From positions 62,001-126,000 of the forward strand of contig JAURWR010000058.1 of the NCBI GenBank assembly GCA_030654805.1: a stretch of 64,000 nucleotides of DNA. Direction: 5' to 3'. The notes under the pieces were generated by a model. It saw nothing but the letters and a program-made list of their open reading frames with translations, made no database searches and had not been told where the DNA came from. The position numbers and the translations under genes were made by a program. Positions 1 to 8,539 of this stretch are shown here, piece after piece. The stretch's first letter is position 1. Each line of letters starts with the position of its first letter. The stretch is from Burkholderiaceae bacterium. GTDB lineage: Bacteria; Pseudomonadota; Gammaproteobacteria; Burkholderiales; Burkholderiaceae_C.

Positions 1-1017
1 GGTGCCCGTGCGCTGTATCGCCTGGCTTGCGAGACCGGTGCCATCAGCGATGCGGCGCAAGGCGACGCGCTGATGCACGGTCTGCGCTCGATGCAGGACC
101 GGGGCCAATTCACGAGCACCTTCGCCGAGTTGCGCACCCGCGCCGATCTGATCGTCTGTCTCGGTGGATCGCCGGCCGTTCAGCACCCGGAATTCTTCCG
201 CCGCTGCGGCCTCGGTGAGGATCTGGTCGCCGCACGGCACATCGTGCTGGTCGGTGCAGCGGCCGGCGACGATGTGCCAGCCACGCTGGCCGCACTGAAT
301 GGCACGCGTGGCATCACCGCCGAGGCCATCGATCTGCACGGCGACTTGTTCGACACGGCCTCCCTGCTCGCTGCGCTCGTCGCTGATCGCGACGTGAGCG
401 CAGCCCCTCCGGCCTGGGTCGCGCTGGCCGAACGGCTGCGTGCAGCGCATTACGGGGTCATCGTGTGGCAGAACCCGGAGTTGCCGGCGCACGGGGCCTT
501 GCTGGTCGAGACCATCAACCACATCGTCGGGTTGCTCAACCGAACCACGCGTGCGGCCGGCTTCCCGCTCGGCGGGGGCAATGGCGCCGCAACGGTGAAC
601 CAGGTGTTCAGCTGGCTGTCGGGCATGCCGCTGCGCTCGCGCGCCGGCCCGGCCGGGCTCGAGCACGAACCGCTGTGTTTCGATGCGAAGCGCGTGATGG
701 CCGACGGCGCAGCCGATGCGCTGCTGTGGCTGTCGAGCTTCAACGCGGACCCGCTGCCCGCCACCCTGCTGCCTCGCGTCGTGATTGGGCATCCCGATCT
801 GGCGAAGATTCTTCCTGCTTGCGCCTCCGGGGCTACCACCGTGCTCATTCCCGTCTCGACTCCTGGCATCGGCAGCGCCGGGCACGTTTTCCGCACCGAT
901 GGCGTCGTGCTGATGCCGCTGAATGCCGTTTATGCGGATACGTTGCCGACGGCCGCGACCGTGATCTCGCGTCTGACCCAGGCCGTTGCTGCGCTGAAGC
1001 AGGAGGCGGTGGCATGA
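1..1017 (+). CDS. fhcB: Formyltransferase/hydrolase complex subunit B, 5' partial
   Basis: Cut by the left window edge: the frame is open from base 1, leaving 338 codons of the C-terminal part. It resembles the FwdB/FmdB-like subunit of the formyltransferase/hydrolase complex (Fhc), which in methylotrophs releases formate from formyl-H4MPT through methylofuran in the cytoplasm. FhcB is related to the molybdo/tungstopterin subunit of archaeal formylmethanofuran dehydrogenase but is regarded as redox-inactive in bacteria. The metal-ligand region lies outside the window, so that point cannot be checked here. Identification rests on a family-like segment around codons 25-120 and on the following fhcA, fhcD and fhcC. 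The stop codon overlaps an ATG that opens only a 34-codon frame; fhcA starts 97 nt downstream. Confidence 0.9.
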   Translation, partial: GARALYRLACETGAISDAAQGDALMHGLRSMQDRGQFTSTFAELRTRADLIVCLGGSPAVQHPEFFRRCGLGEDLVAARHIVLVGAAAGDDVPATLAALNGTRGITAEAIDLHGDLFDTASLLAALVADRDVSAAPPAWVALAERLRAAHYGVIVWQNPELPAHGALLVETINHIVGLLNRTTRAAGFPLGGGNGAATVNQVFSWLSGMPLRSRAGPAGLEHEPLCFDAKRVMADGAADALLWLSSFNADPLPATLLPRVVIGHPDLAKILPACASGATTVLIPVSTPGIGSAGHVFRTDGVVLMPLNAVYADTLPTAATVISRLTQAVAALKQEAVA

Positions 1018-1114
1018 GTGCGCCGGGCCGCCAATGGCCACGCAAAGGCCCCTTCGTTGCCCTAGGCGATAGTTTCCGCGCGCCGGGACAGCACGAAGTG
1101 CGAAGGGTGCGCTC

Positions 1115-2800
1115 ATGACCACGGTGCGATTGAAGGGCGGACGCGTCATCGATCCGACGCATGGCGTCGACGGCGTGGTGCGCGATGTCTGCATTCGCGA
1201 CGGCCGCATCGTCGAGCTGGCGCCGAACGAGGCAGTGACGACCGAGATCGACGCCAGCGGCTGCGTCGTGATGGCCGGTGGCATCGACATGCACAGCCAC
1301 ATCGGCGGCGGCAAGGTCAATCTCGCGCGCATGCTGCTGCCCGAAGACCATCGCCGAGCCGGCAATCCGTATGCGCTGCCCGAGAACCGGCTCGAACTGG
1401 CATCGTGCGGCACCTGCGCGCCGGGCACGCTGGCGACCGGCTACCGCTACGTCGAGATGGGCTACACGGCGGCCTTCGAGCCGGCGATGGTGTCGGCCAA
1501 CGCGCGGCATGCCCACATGGAAATGGGCGACGTGCCGATCCTCGACCACGGTGCCTACGTGATGCTCGGCAACGACGAGCTGTTCCTGCAGATGCTGGCC
1601 GAGGGCCGCGACTTCCAGCAGATCCGTGACTACATGGGCTGGACGATCCACGCGGCGAAGGCGCTGGGCGTCAAGGTGGTCAACCCGGCCGGCATCTCGG
1701 CCTTCAAGTTCAACCAGCGCAAGCTTGATGTCGACGAGAAGCATGTGCACTGGCAGGTCACGCCGCGCCAGGTGGTGCACACGCTGGCGAAGGCGCTGCG
1801 CGAGCTGGGCGTGCCGCACCCGCTGCACATCCACGGCAGCAACCTCGGCGTGGCCGGCAACATCCAGTCGACGCTCGACACGATCGCCGCGCTCGACGGC
1901 CTGCCGGGGCATCTGACGCACATCCAGTTCCACGCCTATGGCACTGAAGGGCCGAAGAAGTTCTCGTCGGCGTCGCTGCAACTGGCCGAGGCCGTCAACG
2001 CCAACCCCAACATCAGCATCGACATCGGCCAGATCATGTTCGGCCAGACGGTCACCGCGTCGGGCGACACGATGCGCCAGCACGCGAACGCCGACCTCGG
2101 TACGCCGCGTAAGTGGATCGGTGCCGACATCGAATGCGATGCCGGCTGCGGCGTGGTGCCGTTCAAGTACCGCGAGCAGAGCTACGTCAACGCGCTGCAG
2201 TGGTCGCTGGGGCTGGAGATCTTCCTGCTGGTCAACGACCCGTGGCGCGTCGTGCTGACGACCGATCACCCGAACGGCGGGCCGTTCACCAGCTACCCGC
2301 ACCTGATCCGTCTGCTGATGGATCGCGGCTTCCGCGACGAACAGGTCGCCAAGCTGCACCCCGACATCGCGGCGACCTCGGCGCTGCGCTCGATCACGCG
2401 CGAGCTGTCGCTGTACGAGATCGCGGTGCTGACGCGCGCCGGCCCGGCGCGGCTGCTCGGCCTGCGCGATCGCGGCCACCTCGGTGCGGGCGCAGCGGCC
2501 GACATCGCGGTCTACCGCGACGACGCCGACCGCGAGGCGATGTTCACCACGCCCGAGTACGTGTTTAAGGACGGCACGCTGGTCTCGCGCGCCGGCCGCA
2601 TCGTCGCGGTGCCGACCGGCGGCACGCACTTCGTCGAACCCGACTACGACCGCAGCATCGAGAAGACCTTGCGCAAGCACCTGGCGGCGCATGGCTCGGT
2701 GAACTTCGACCACCTGACGATCAGCCACGACGAACTGTGCAGCTGCTGCAACGGCGGGCGCCTGCTGCCGACCGAATGCTTCGAAGGAGCGACGACGTGA
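1115..2800 (+). CDS. fhcA: Formyltransferase/hydrolase complex subunit A (amidohydrolase)
   Basis: 561 aa amidohydrolase-superfamily subunit that hydrolyses formyl-methylofuran to formate in the cytoplasmic Fhc complex. The HxH metal motif is H60-S-H62, followed by IGGGKVN. Further expected metal-site segments are visible: HIHGSNLGVAGN, HIQFHAYG and TTDHPNGGPF. A Cys-rich tail (CSCCNGG) precedes the C-terminus. Length fits FhcA/FwdA proteins. The ATG follows a short spacer from fhcB. The 3' end overlaps the GTG of fhcD (GTGA), which points to translational coupling in a fhcBADC operon. Confidence 0.95.
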   Translation: MTTVRLKGGRVIDPTHGVDGVVRDVCIRDGRIVELAPNEAVTTEIDASGCVVMAGGIDMHSHIGGGKVNLARMLLPEDHRRAGNPYALPENRLELASCGTCAPGTLATGYRYVEMGYTAAFEPAMVSANARHAHMEMGDVPILDHGAYVMLGNDELFLQMLAEGRDFQQIRDYMGWTIHAAKALGVKVVNPAGISAFKFNQRKLDVDEKHVHWQVTPRQVVHTLAKALRELGVPHPLHIHGSNLGVAGNIQSTLDTIAALDGLPGHLTHIQFHAYGTEGPKKFSSASLQLAEAVNANPNISIDIGQIMFGQTVTASGDTMRQHANADLGTPRKWIGADIECDAGCGVVPFKYREQSYVNALQWSLGLEIFLLVNDPWRVVLTTDHPNGGPFTSYPHLIRLLMDRGFRDEQVAKLHPDIAATSALRSITRELSLYEIAVLTRAGPARLLGLRDRGHLGAGAAADIAVYRDDADREAMFTTPEYVFKDGTLVSRAGRIVAVPTGGTHFVEPDYDRSIEKTLRKHLAAHGSVNFDHLTISHDELCSCCNGGRLLPTECFEGATT

Positions 2801-3768
2801 GCGCGGCGGCTGGGGACAGCGCGAAGGCGCCGTTGGTCATCAACGGCGTGACCATCGACGACACCTTCGCCGAAGCCTTCCCGATGAAGGCGACGCGCAT
2901 CGTCATCACCGCGCACAACCTGACCTGGGCGCGCCACGCGGCGGTCGCGACCACCGGTTTCGCGACCTCGGTGATCGCGTGTGGCTGCGAAGCTGCGATC
3001 GAGCGTGAGCTCGATGCCAGCGAGACGCCGGATGGCCGCCCCGGCCTCAGCGTGATGCTGTTCTCGATGTCGGGCAAGGAGCTCGCGAAGCAACTCGAAC
3101 GACGCGTCGGCCAGTGCGTGCTGACCTGCCCGACCACCGCGGTGTTCGCCGGCATCGCCGACGGCCCCGACGTGATCGACCGCATTGCGCTCGGCAAGAA
3201 CCTGCGCTTCTTCGGCGACGGCTGGCAGATCTCGAAAATGATCGGCGGCCAGCGCTACTGGCGGATTCCGGTGATGGACGGCGAGTTCGTCGCGCAGGAA
3301 ACGGTGGGCGTGACCAAGGCGGTCGGTGGCGGCAACCTGCTGCTGCTGGCGCGCGACACCGATGCCGCGCTGGCGGCGGCCGAGGCCGCGGTGATCGCGA
3401 TGAAGCGGGTGCCCGATGTGATCATGCCCTTCCCCGGCGGCGTGGTGCGCTCGGGCTCGAAGGTCGGCAGCAAGTACCCGGCGCTCGGTGCCTCGACCAA
3501 CGACGCGTTCTGCCCGAGCCTGATCGGGCTGGCCGCGAAGACCGAACTGACACCGGAGACCCGCTGCGTGATGGAGATCGTGATCGACGGATTGACCGAC
3601 ACCGCCGTCGGCGCCGCGATGCGCGCCGGCATGGATTCGGCCATCGCAATAGGCGCGGCCGGTGGCCTGCTGCGCCTCTCGGCCGGCAACTACGGCGGCA
3701 AGCTCGGGCCGTATCACTTTCATCTGCACAAGTTGCTGGGGCAGGGCGTGGAAGGCGGTCAGCCATGA
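2797..3768 (+). CDS. fhcD: Formylmethanofuran:H4MPT formyltransferase (Fhc subunit D)
   Basis: 323 aa. It transfers the formyl group between H4MPT and methylofuran and is the bacterial orthologue of archaeal Ftr. The start is taken as GTG overlapping the fhcA stop (GTGA), with a GGAG Shine-Dalgarno about 10 nt upstream. The in-frame ATG at 2737 lies inside the conserved end of fhcA and is not needed. The body shows typical Ftr segments: INGVTIDDTFAEAF at the N-terminus, PTTAVFAG, FFGDGWQ, and a C-terminal GGKLGPYHFHLH. The stop overlaps the ATG of fhcC (ATGA). Confidence 0.95.
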   Translation: MSAAAGDSAKAPLVINGVTIDDTFAEAFPMKATRIVITAHNLTWARHAAVATTGFATSVIACGCEAAIERELDASETPDGRPGLSVMLFSMSGKELAKQLERRVGQCVLTCPTTAVFAGIADGPDVIDRIALGKNLRFFGDGWQISKMIGGQRYWRIPVMDGEFVAQETVGVTKAVGGGNLLLLARDTDAALAAAEAAVIAMKRVPDVIMPFPGGVVRSGSKVGSKYPALGASTNDAFCPSLIGLAAKTELTPETRCVMEIVIDGLTDTAVGAAMRAGMDSAIAIGAAGGLLRLSAGNYGGKLGPYHFHLHKLLGQGVEGGQP

Positions 3769-4688
3769 GCCTCCTCATCACCTTGACCTTGAAACAAGCG
3801 CCTGCGCTGCGGGTCGATCTGCGCGGCGTCACGCCGGCGGTGCTGGCGGCGTTGTCGGTGGCCGAGATCGAACGGCTGACCGTCACGCACGGCATGCAGA
3901 CCTTGGCGCTGGCGGAGTTGTTCAGCATTGCGCGGTCTGACTCCCTCTCCCCCTGGGAGAGGGCAGGGGTGAGGGCCGCGCATGGCGACAGCGATGGCCC
4001 GCAGCCCCTCACTCCAGCGGGGCGAGGGGGTGAATACAACGAGTTGCGCTTCATCGGTGACCTGTCGCGCTTCGACCGCGTCGGCTGGCAACTGGCCGGC
4101 GGCCGCGTGATCGTCGATGGAAGCGTCGGCGACTACGTCGGCGGCGGCATGAGCGCGGGTGAGTTGCAGATCGCGGGCAGCGCCGGTGCGCTGGCGGCGT
4201 GCGAGATGTCGGGCGGCCTGCTGACGGTCGCCGGTGACGTCGGCGACTTTGCGGCCAGCACCTTGCCCGGCAGCATGGATGGCATGCGCGGCGGCACCTT
4301 CATCGTCCGGGGCAACGCCGGCGCGCGCTTCGGCGACCGCATGCGGCGTGGCACGGCACTGGTCTTCGGCGATGCGGGCGATTTTCTCGCGTCGCGCATG
4401 GTCGCGGGCACGATCGCCCTCGGCGGCGCGGCAGGCAAGCACGTCGGCTACGGCATGCGGCGCGGCAGCGTGGTGTTTGCGGGTGCAGTCTCAGCGACAA
4501 GCGCAGCGCCCGAGATCGCCGACACCTTCGTTCCGGCGGTCGCCGATGCGCTGGTGTTCTGGCAACTGCTGTCGCGCAACCTCGCCCGTCACGATGGGCC
4601 GTTCGTCGGACTGCCGGCGCGTGCGATTCGCCGCCACCTCGGCGATGTCGCCGCCGGCGGCAAGGGCGAGCTGATCGTCGCCAGCTGA
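3765..4688 (+). CDS. fhcC: Fhc subunit C, interrupted in frame by a palindromic repeat
   Basis: 307 aa. It is homologous to FwdC/GltB C-terminal beta-helix domains. The Gly-rich repeats (GGGMSAGELQ, GSMDGMRGGTF, RMRRGTALVFGDAG, GMRRGSVVF) run from about residue 115 to 240. In Fhc this subunit forms the scaffold with FhcD. Residues about 57-91 (nt 3933-4037) do not look like the family. They are encoded by a REP-like palindrome and give a SLSPWERAGVR-type peptide, placed between the N-terminal strand-helix and the FDRVG segment that opens the beta-helix. The reading frame is kept throughout. See the separate repeat entry. Confidence 0.9.
   Translation: MSLLITLTLKQAPALRVDLRGVTPAVLAALSVAEIERLTVTHGMQTLALAELFSIARSDSLSPWERAGVRAAHGDSDGPQPLTPAGRGGEYNELRFIGDLSRFDRVGWQLAGGRVIVDGSVGDYVGGGMSAGELQIAGSAGALAACEMSGGLLTVAGDVGDFAASTLPGSMDGMRGGTFIVRGNAGARFGDRMRRGTALVFGDAGDFLASRMVAGTIALGGAAGKHVGYGMRRGSVVFAGAVSATSAAPEIADTFVPAVADALVFWQLLSRNLARHDGPFVGLPARAIRRHLGDVAAGGKGELIVAS
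3943..4031. repeat. REP-like palindromic element inside fhcC
   Basis: The core is CCCTCTCCC-CCT-GGGAGAGGG at 3943-3963, a perfect 9-bp stem with a 3-nt loop. It is followed by an AGGGGTGAGGGC flank and a second Gly/Pro-codon-rich half (CCCCTCACTCCAGCGGGG) up to about 4031. The same stem recurs at 5338-5358 and 5504-5524. The element lies wholly within coding sequence and keeps the frame open. Confidence 0.85.
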
Positions 4689-4790
4689 GCCCCGCGCGGG
4701 CGGGTACGCTTCGCATCTTGCTGCTTCGTTTCCCGCGCATCGGCGGGTGAAGCGGTCACCGTTTCAACTCCACTTCCGGAAGCCACTGCC

Positions 4791-5324
4791 ATGAGCAAGA
4801 CCTATCTCTTCCACGCGGGTGAAGCCACGGTGCTGGCCAAGGACGGCCAGTTCACCGACGCGATGCCCGAGATCCTGATCGGTCGCACCGATGGCCCGGT
4901 CGGGCAGGCGTTCGCGAACATGATGGCGCAGAGCAAGGGCCACACCGCGATGTTCGCCATCCGCGCCTGCAACCAACTCGTGCGCCCGGCGACCATCGTG
5001 GTGCCCAAGGTGACGCTGAAGGACAGCGCCAACATCGATCTGTTCGGCGGTGTCGTGCAGAGTGCGACCGCCGACGCGGTGGTCGATTGCCTGATCGACG
5101 GGACGATCCCGAAGGACATTGCCAACGAGCTGTGCATCATCAGCCTGGTGTGGATCGACCCGCGCTGCGCGAAGGATCCGAACCTGGATCGTCGGGACAT
5201 GTACCGCACCAATCACGAAGCGACGATGCTGGCGATCAAGCGGGCGTTGAACAACGAGCCGTCGGTCGACGAGTTGATCGCGAATCGCCACACCATCAAA
5301 CACGACATGGACGACTGGAGTTGA
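4791..5324 (+). CDS. Divergent formaldehyde-activating enzyme homologue
   Basis: 177 aa. It aligns across its length with Fae, the enzyme that condenses formaldehyde with H4MPT, and is immediately downstream of the fhc operon. It differs from the canonical Fae encoded at 47562: the catalytic-His segment [10 protein letters not shown] reads DAMPEILIG here, so Met25 sits where Fae has its His. The MFGPAQ loop is replaced by LFGGVVQ. It therefore belongs to the Fae2/Fae3-type homologues, for which no clear Fae activity has been established. A role in H4MPT/C1 binding or regulation is inference. A 102-nt spacer separates it from fhcC. Confidence 0.85.
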   Translation: MSKTYLFHAGEATVLAKDGQFTDAMPEILIGRTDGPVGQAFANMMAQSKGHTAMFAIRACNQLVRPATIVVPKVTLKDSANIDLFGGVVQSATADAVVDCLIDGTIPKDIANELCIISLVWIDPRCAKDPNLDRRDMYRTNHEATMLAIKRALNNEPSVDELIANRHTIKHDMDDWS

Positions 5325-5337
5325 ACAAGTCGTTTTT

Positions 5338-5358
5338 CCCTCTCCCTCTGGGAGAGGG
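5338..5358. repeat. REP-like palindrome, copy 2
   Basis: CCCTCTCCC-TCT-GGGAGAGGG, starting 13 nt after the stop of the Fae homologue. The stem is identical to the copy inside fhcC and only the loop differs. It may double as the transcript-end hairpin of that gene. Confidence 0.85.
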
Positions 5359-5407
5359 CCGGGGCATAGCGGGGCTTTCGAGCGGTATGCCGCGAGCCCG
5401 CGCAGCG

Positions 5408-5450
5408 GTTCCGGCCTGCGAGCCGGAACGCGCAGTGCTTGCACTTGCGC
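5408..5450. repeat. Two adjacent hairpins in the fae-like/pabB spacer
   Basis: GTTCCGGC (5408-5415) pairs with GCCGGAAC (5422-5429). GCGCA (5430-5434) pairs with TGCGC (5446-5450), with further internal complementarity. They lie between repeat copies 2 and 3, so the whole spacer 5338-5524 resembles a composite interspersed mosaic element. Confidence 0.6.
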
Positions 5451-5473
5451 CCCCCGTCTGACAACTCCTGATC

Positions 5474-7468
5474 GTGCTTTCCACCACCGCGCCCTCACCC
5501 CAACCCTCTCCCAAGGGGAGAGGGAGTGATGCCTTTGCCTTGCTCGACGACCGCGACGCGACGCGCGAGCGGCCGACGAGCCGGCTCTACACCGGCTTCG
5601 TTCGCGAGCACCGTTGTGTTGATCCGGCGACGCTCGACGCCACCTGGGCGCGGGTCGATGCCGATCTGCGGGCTGGGCTCCATGCGCTCGTGCTGGCCGA
5701 CTACGAGTGGGGCACCAAGCTGCTGAAGGCCGGGGATCGGGCGTTGGCGCTCGACGACCGATCGGCGTTGCGGGTGCTGATGTTCGGGGAGCTGTCGAAG
5801 CTGTCGCGTGACGATACCGACCGATGGCTCGAACGTCTTGAGGGCGACACCGACGCGAGCACGGTCGTGCGCGGCGCGGCCGGCGTCATGCACCTCGAAG
5901 CCAGCGTTGAAAAATCTGCCTTCACGCGGGCGATCGACCGCATTCACGAGGCCATCCAGGCCGGCGAGACCTACCAGGTCAACTACACCTACCGGTTGCA
6001 CGCGCAGGCCTACGGATCGCCCGTCGGGCTGTACCGCCGGCTGCGGGCGCGACAGCCGGTGGCTTTCGGGGCCTTCATTCAGTTGCCGACCGCCGACGAC
6101 GAGGGTGTCGGGGGTGACGCCGTCAGCGAAGCCACCACGCATGTGCTGTCGTGCTCGCCCGAGCTGTTCCTGCGCCATGACGACGTGCTGCTGACGGCGC
6201 GCCCGATGAAGGGCACTGCGTCGCGCATCCTGGCGCCCGAGGCCGACAGCGAGACCGCGCGCCACCTGTCGCTCGACATCAAGAACCGGGCCGAGAACCT
6301 GATGATCGTCGACCTGCTGCGCAACGACCTCGGTCGCGTCGCGCAGATCGGTTCGGTCAAGGTGCCCGATCTGTTCGCGATCGAACCGTACTCGACGGTG
6401 TTCCAGATGACCTCGACGGTGCAGGCCCGCGTGCGGCCCGAAGTGGGCTTCCCCGAGCTGCTGCGTGCCGTGTTCCCGTGCGGCTCGATCACCGGCGCGC
6501 CGAAGCACCACACGATGGAGCTGATCGCCGATCTGGAGTCGACGCCGCGCGGCCTGTACTGCGGCGCGATCGGCTGGATCGATGCGCCGCGCGCCGATGC
6601 ACGTCTGGGCGACTTCTGCCTTTCGGTGACGATCCGCACGATCATGCTCGGCGCGGAAACCGATGGCCTGCGACCGGCGCGGCTCGGCATCGGTGCGGGC
6701 ATCGTGCTCGACAGCCGGGCCGACCTCGAGTTCGAGGAGTGCCGGCTGAAGGCGCGTTTTCTGACCGGCCTGCCGCCAGGGTTCGAGCTGTTCGAGACGA
6801 TGCTGGCGACGGCACCCGGCGGTGTGCAGCACCTGGAACGGCACCTGGCGCGACTCGGTCGCAGTGCCGAGGTGCTCGGCTTCGTCTTCGATCGTGCCGA
6901 AGCCCGGTACCTCGTCGATGCACAGTGGCATGCGCTGGCCGGCAGCGCGGCTGCACGTCATCGCCTGCGCTTGTCGTTGGCGCATGACGGGCGGTTGCAG
7001 CTGACGCATGCTGCGCTGCCCGATCTGCCGCCAGAACGCGATGGCGTGACAGTGACGCTGCTGATCGCCGATCACCGTCTGCCGAAGGCTCACCCGTTGT
7101 CTGCCCACAAGACCACGCTGCGTCGGCACTACGACGACGGCGTGCGTGCGGCCGAGCGTGTCGGCGCGTTCGACAGCCTGTTCTTCACCGAAGACGGAAG
7201 GCTGGTCGAAGGTGGGCGCACCTCGGTGTTCGTGAAACTCGATGGCCGCTGGTACACGCCGCCCATGGCGGACGGTGCGCTGCCGGGTGTGATGCGCGGG
7301 CTGGTGCTCGAAGACCCGGTCTGGCAGGCTGACGAGCGCAGCCTGAGTCGCGACGATCTGGATCGAGCCGAGGCCGTTATGGTGTGCAACGCGCTGCGCG
7401 GCGCACTGCCGGCCCGCGTGATGGCCGCCGATGCGATCGCCACCCCGAACACCCCCGCTGCCGCATGA
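5474..7468 (+). CDS. pabB: Aminodeoxychorismate synthase component I / aminodeoxychorismate lyase fusion
   Basis: 664 aa from GTG 5474. It makes p-aminobenzoate for folate and, in this organism, H4MPT. The chorismate-binding domain spans about 40-420, with TYQVNYTYR near 165, RPMKGT near 243 and GSITGAPK near 336. A PabC-type class IV aminotransferase domain follows from about 435, with the Lys-containing HKTTLRRHYD near 545. The first ~18 residues (including PSPQPSPKGRG) are the translated palindromic repeat. A TTG at 5540 just before LDDRDAT, with AGGGAG upstream, is a credible alternative start. Its 3' end overlaps the HAD gene (ATGA). Confidence 0.9.
   Translation: MLSTTAPSPQPSPKGRGSDAFALLDDRDATRERPTSRLYTGFVREHRCVDPATLDATWARVDADLRAGLHALVLADYEWGTKLLKAGDRALALDDRSALRVLMFGELSKLSRDDTDRWLERLEGDTDASTVVRGAAGVMHLEASVEKSAFTRAIDRIHEAIQAGETYQVNYTYRLHAQAYGSPVGLYRRLRARQPVAFGAFIQLPTADDEGVGGDAVSEATTHVLSCSPELFLRHDDVLLTARPMKGTASRILAPEADSETARHLSLDIKNRAENLMIVDLLRNDLGRVAQIGSVKVPDLFAIEPYSTVFQMTSTVQARVRPEVGFPELLRAVFPCGSITGAPKHHTMELIADLESTPRGLYCGAIGWIDAPRADARLGDFCLSVTIRTIMLGAETDGLRPARLGIGAGIVLDSRADLEFEECRLKARFLTGLPPGFELFETMLATAPGGVQHLERHLARLGRSAEVLGFVFDRAEARYLVDAQWHALAGSAAARHRLRLSLAHDGRLQLTHAALPDLPPERDGVTVTLLIADHRLPKAHPLSAHKTTLRRHYDDGVRAAERVGAFDSLFFTEDGRLVEGGRTSVFVKLDGRWYTPPMADGALPGVMRGLVLEDPVWQADERSLSRDDLDRAEAVMVCNALRGALPARVMAADAIATPNTPAAA
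5504..5524. repeat. REP-like palindrome, copy 3, overlapping the pabB start
   Basis: CCCTCTCCC-AAG-GGGAGAGGG, preceded by GCCCTCACCCC, the inverse of the flank seen in the fhcC copy. It lies between the only plausible GTG start of pabB (5474) and the family-conserved N-terminus. It therefore supplies either the first residues or a purine-rich Shine-Dalgarno. Confidence 0.85.
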
Positions 7469-8154
7469 ACCTCGCTCTGTTCGACCTCGATCACACGCTG
7501 ATCCCGTTCGACAGCGGCATGGCGTGGACGCAGTTCCTCATTGCCAAGGGCGTGTTGCCCGCGACGGCGGCCGAGACCTACCTCAGCTACTGCCATCAGT
7601 ACGTGGCCGGAACGCTCGACATCCACGACATGCATCGCGCCAACGTCACGCCGTTGGCGCGATTTCCGATGTCGCAGATCCGTCAGTGGGGCGACGAGTT
7701 CGAGGTGCAACTGGCACCTCGGATGCCGACGTCGATGCTGGGATTGGTGCGCTCGCACCAGGACGCCGGCGACCTGTGCGCGCTGGTGACCGCGACGACG
7801 CGCTTCATCGCCGAGCCGCTGGGCCGGCTGTTCGGGCTGCCGCATGTGGTGGCAACCGAGCCGGTGATCGTCGGGGTGGGGGACGCGCGCCGCTTGACCG
7901 GGGACATCCGCGGCGACCCGTGCTTTCAGCAGCACAAGGTCACGCGTGTCGAGCAGTGGCTCGCCGGTTGCATCGATCAGGGCGCCGGCCCTCAGGGTCT
8001 GCGCGCGTTCGAGCGATCCTGGTTCTATTCGGACTCCGCCAGCGACCTGCCGCTGCTGCGGGCGGTGACCGATCCGGTCGCGGTGACGCCGGATGCCCGT
8101 TTGAGGGAGGTGGCCGTCGAGACGGGGTGGCCCATCCTCGAATCGGCCCTTTGA
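7465..8154 (+). CDS. HAD-superfamily phosphatase (SerB-like)
   Basis: 229 aa. Motif I is LFDLDHTLI (D at residues 6 and 8), a motif II-type Thr lies in LVTATTR, a motif III Lys in QQHKVTR, and motif IV in YSDSASDLPLL. This is the HAD subclass IB layout of SerB and related phosphatases with a four-helix cap. The start is the ATG that overlaps the pabB stop, so it is translationally coupled to pabB. In Burkholderiales such proteins are often annotated as histidinol-phosphate or phosphoserine phosphatases, and the substrate cannot be told from sequence. Confidence 0.85.
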   Translation: MNLALFDLDHTLIPFDSGMAWTQFLIAKGVLPATAAETYLSYCHQYVAGTLDIHDMHRANVTPLARFPMSQIRQWGDEFEVQLAPRMPTSMLGLVRSHQDAGDLCALVTATTRFIAEPLGRLFGLPHVVATEPVIVGVGDARRLTGDIRGDPCFQQHKVTRVEQWLAGCIDQGAGPQGLRAFERSWFYSDSASDLPLLRAVTDPVAVTPDARLREVAVETGWPILESAL

Positions 8155-8200
8155 CTTCTGAAGGCACGGCCCGGTGCCACGCTGGCACCGGGCTCCTGCT

Positions 8201-8539
8201 TCAGCGAACGACGATGGGCAGCGAGGCCACCGGCACCGTGACCGGGGCGGTCAACCCAGTCCCCGGAGCCGAACTCGGCACCGCCGGGTGGCCGACGATG
8301 AAGGTGTTCGCATCCACGCCGTGTTCGGCACGTGCCGCCAAGGCCGGGTGCTCGAAGTTGGCGTGTCCTGCGCGGACCGACGGCGATGCCGGATGCCGGA
8401 TCAGGTACGAATTGGTGACGACCGGTCCGGCGTCCTGGACCATCACCGGATAAGGCCCGGCACCCAGGGTCAGGGTCTGGGCACCCGCTGCGAACGTCAA
8501 GGCCAACAAGGGCAAGGCGACAAGTCGTTGGTAGGTCAT
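8201..8539 (-). CDS. Small exported protein of unknown function
   Basis: 112 aa from ATG 8539. The N-terminus has a clear Sec signal (LVALPLLALTFAAGAQ). The mature part is short and rich in His-Pro-Ala segments (IRHPA, FEHPA, GHPA). I do not recognise the family. It sits just downstream of the lipoprotein cytochrome gene on the same strand, with an AT-rich 210-nt spacer that probably holds its own promoter. Confidence 0.65.
   Translation of the reverse strand: MTYQRLVALPLLALTFAAGAQTLTLGAGPYPVMVQDAGPVVTNSYLIRHPASPSVRAGHANFEHPALAARAEHGVDANTFIVGHPAVPSSAPGTGLTAPVTVPVASLPIVVR

Noticed and set aside
1014-1118. 34-codon frame starting at the fhcB stop
   Set aside because: Too short, no family, lies in the spacer. 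Kept only as a spacer oddity.
845-2728. 627-codon minus-strand frame over fhcA
   Set aside because: Shadow of fhcA; no recognisable product.
3943-5524. CRISPR-like array from the repeated palindromes
   Set aside because: Only three copies at irregular distances and partly within genes; no spacers or cas genes.
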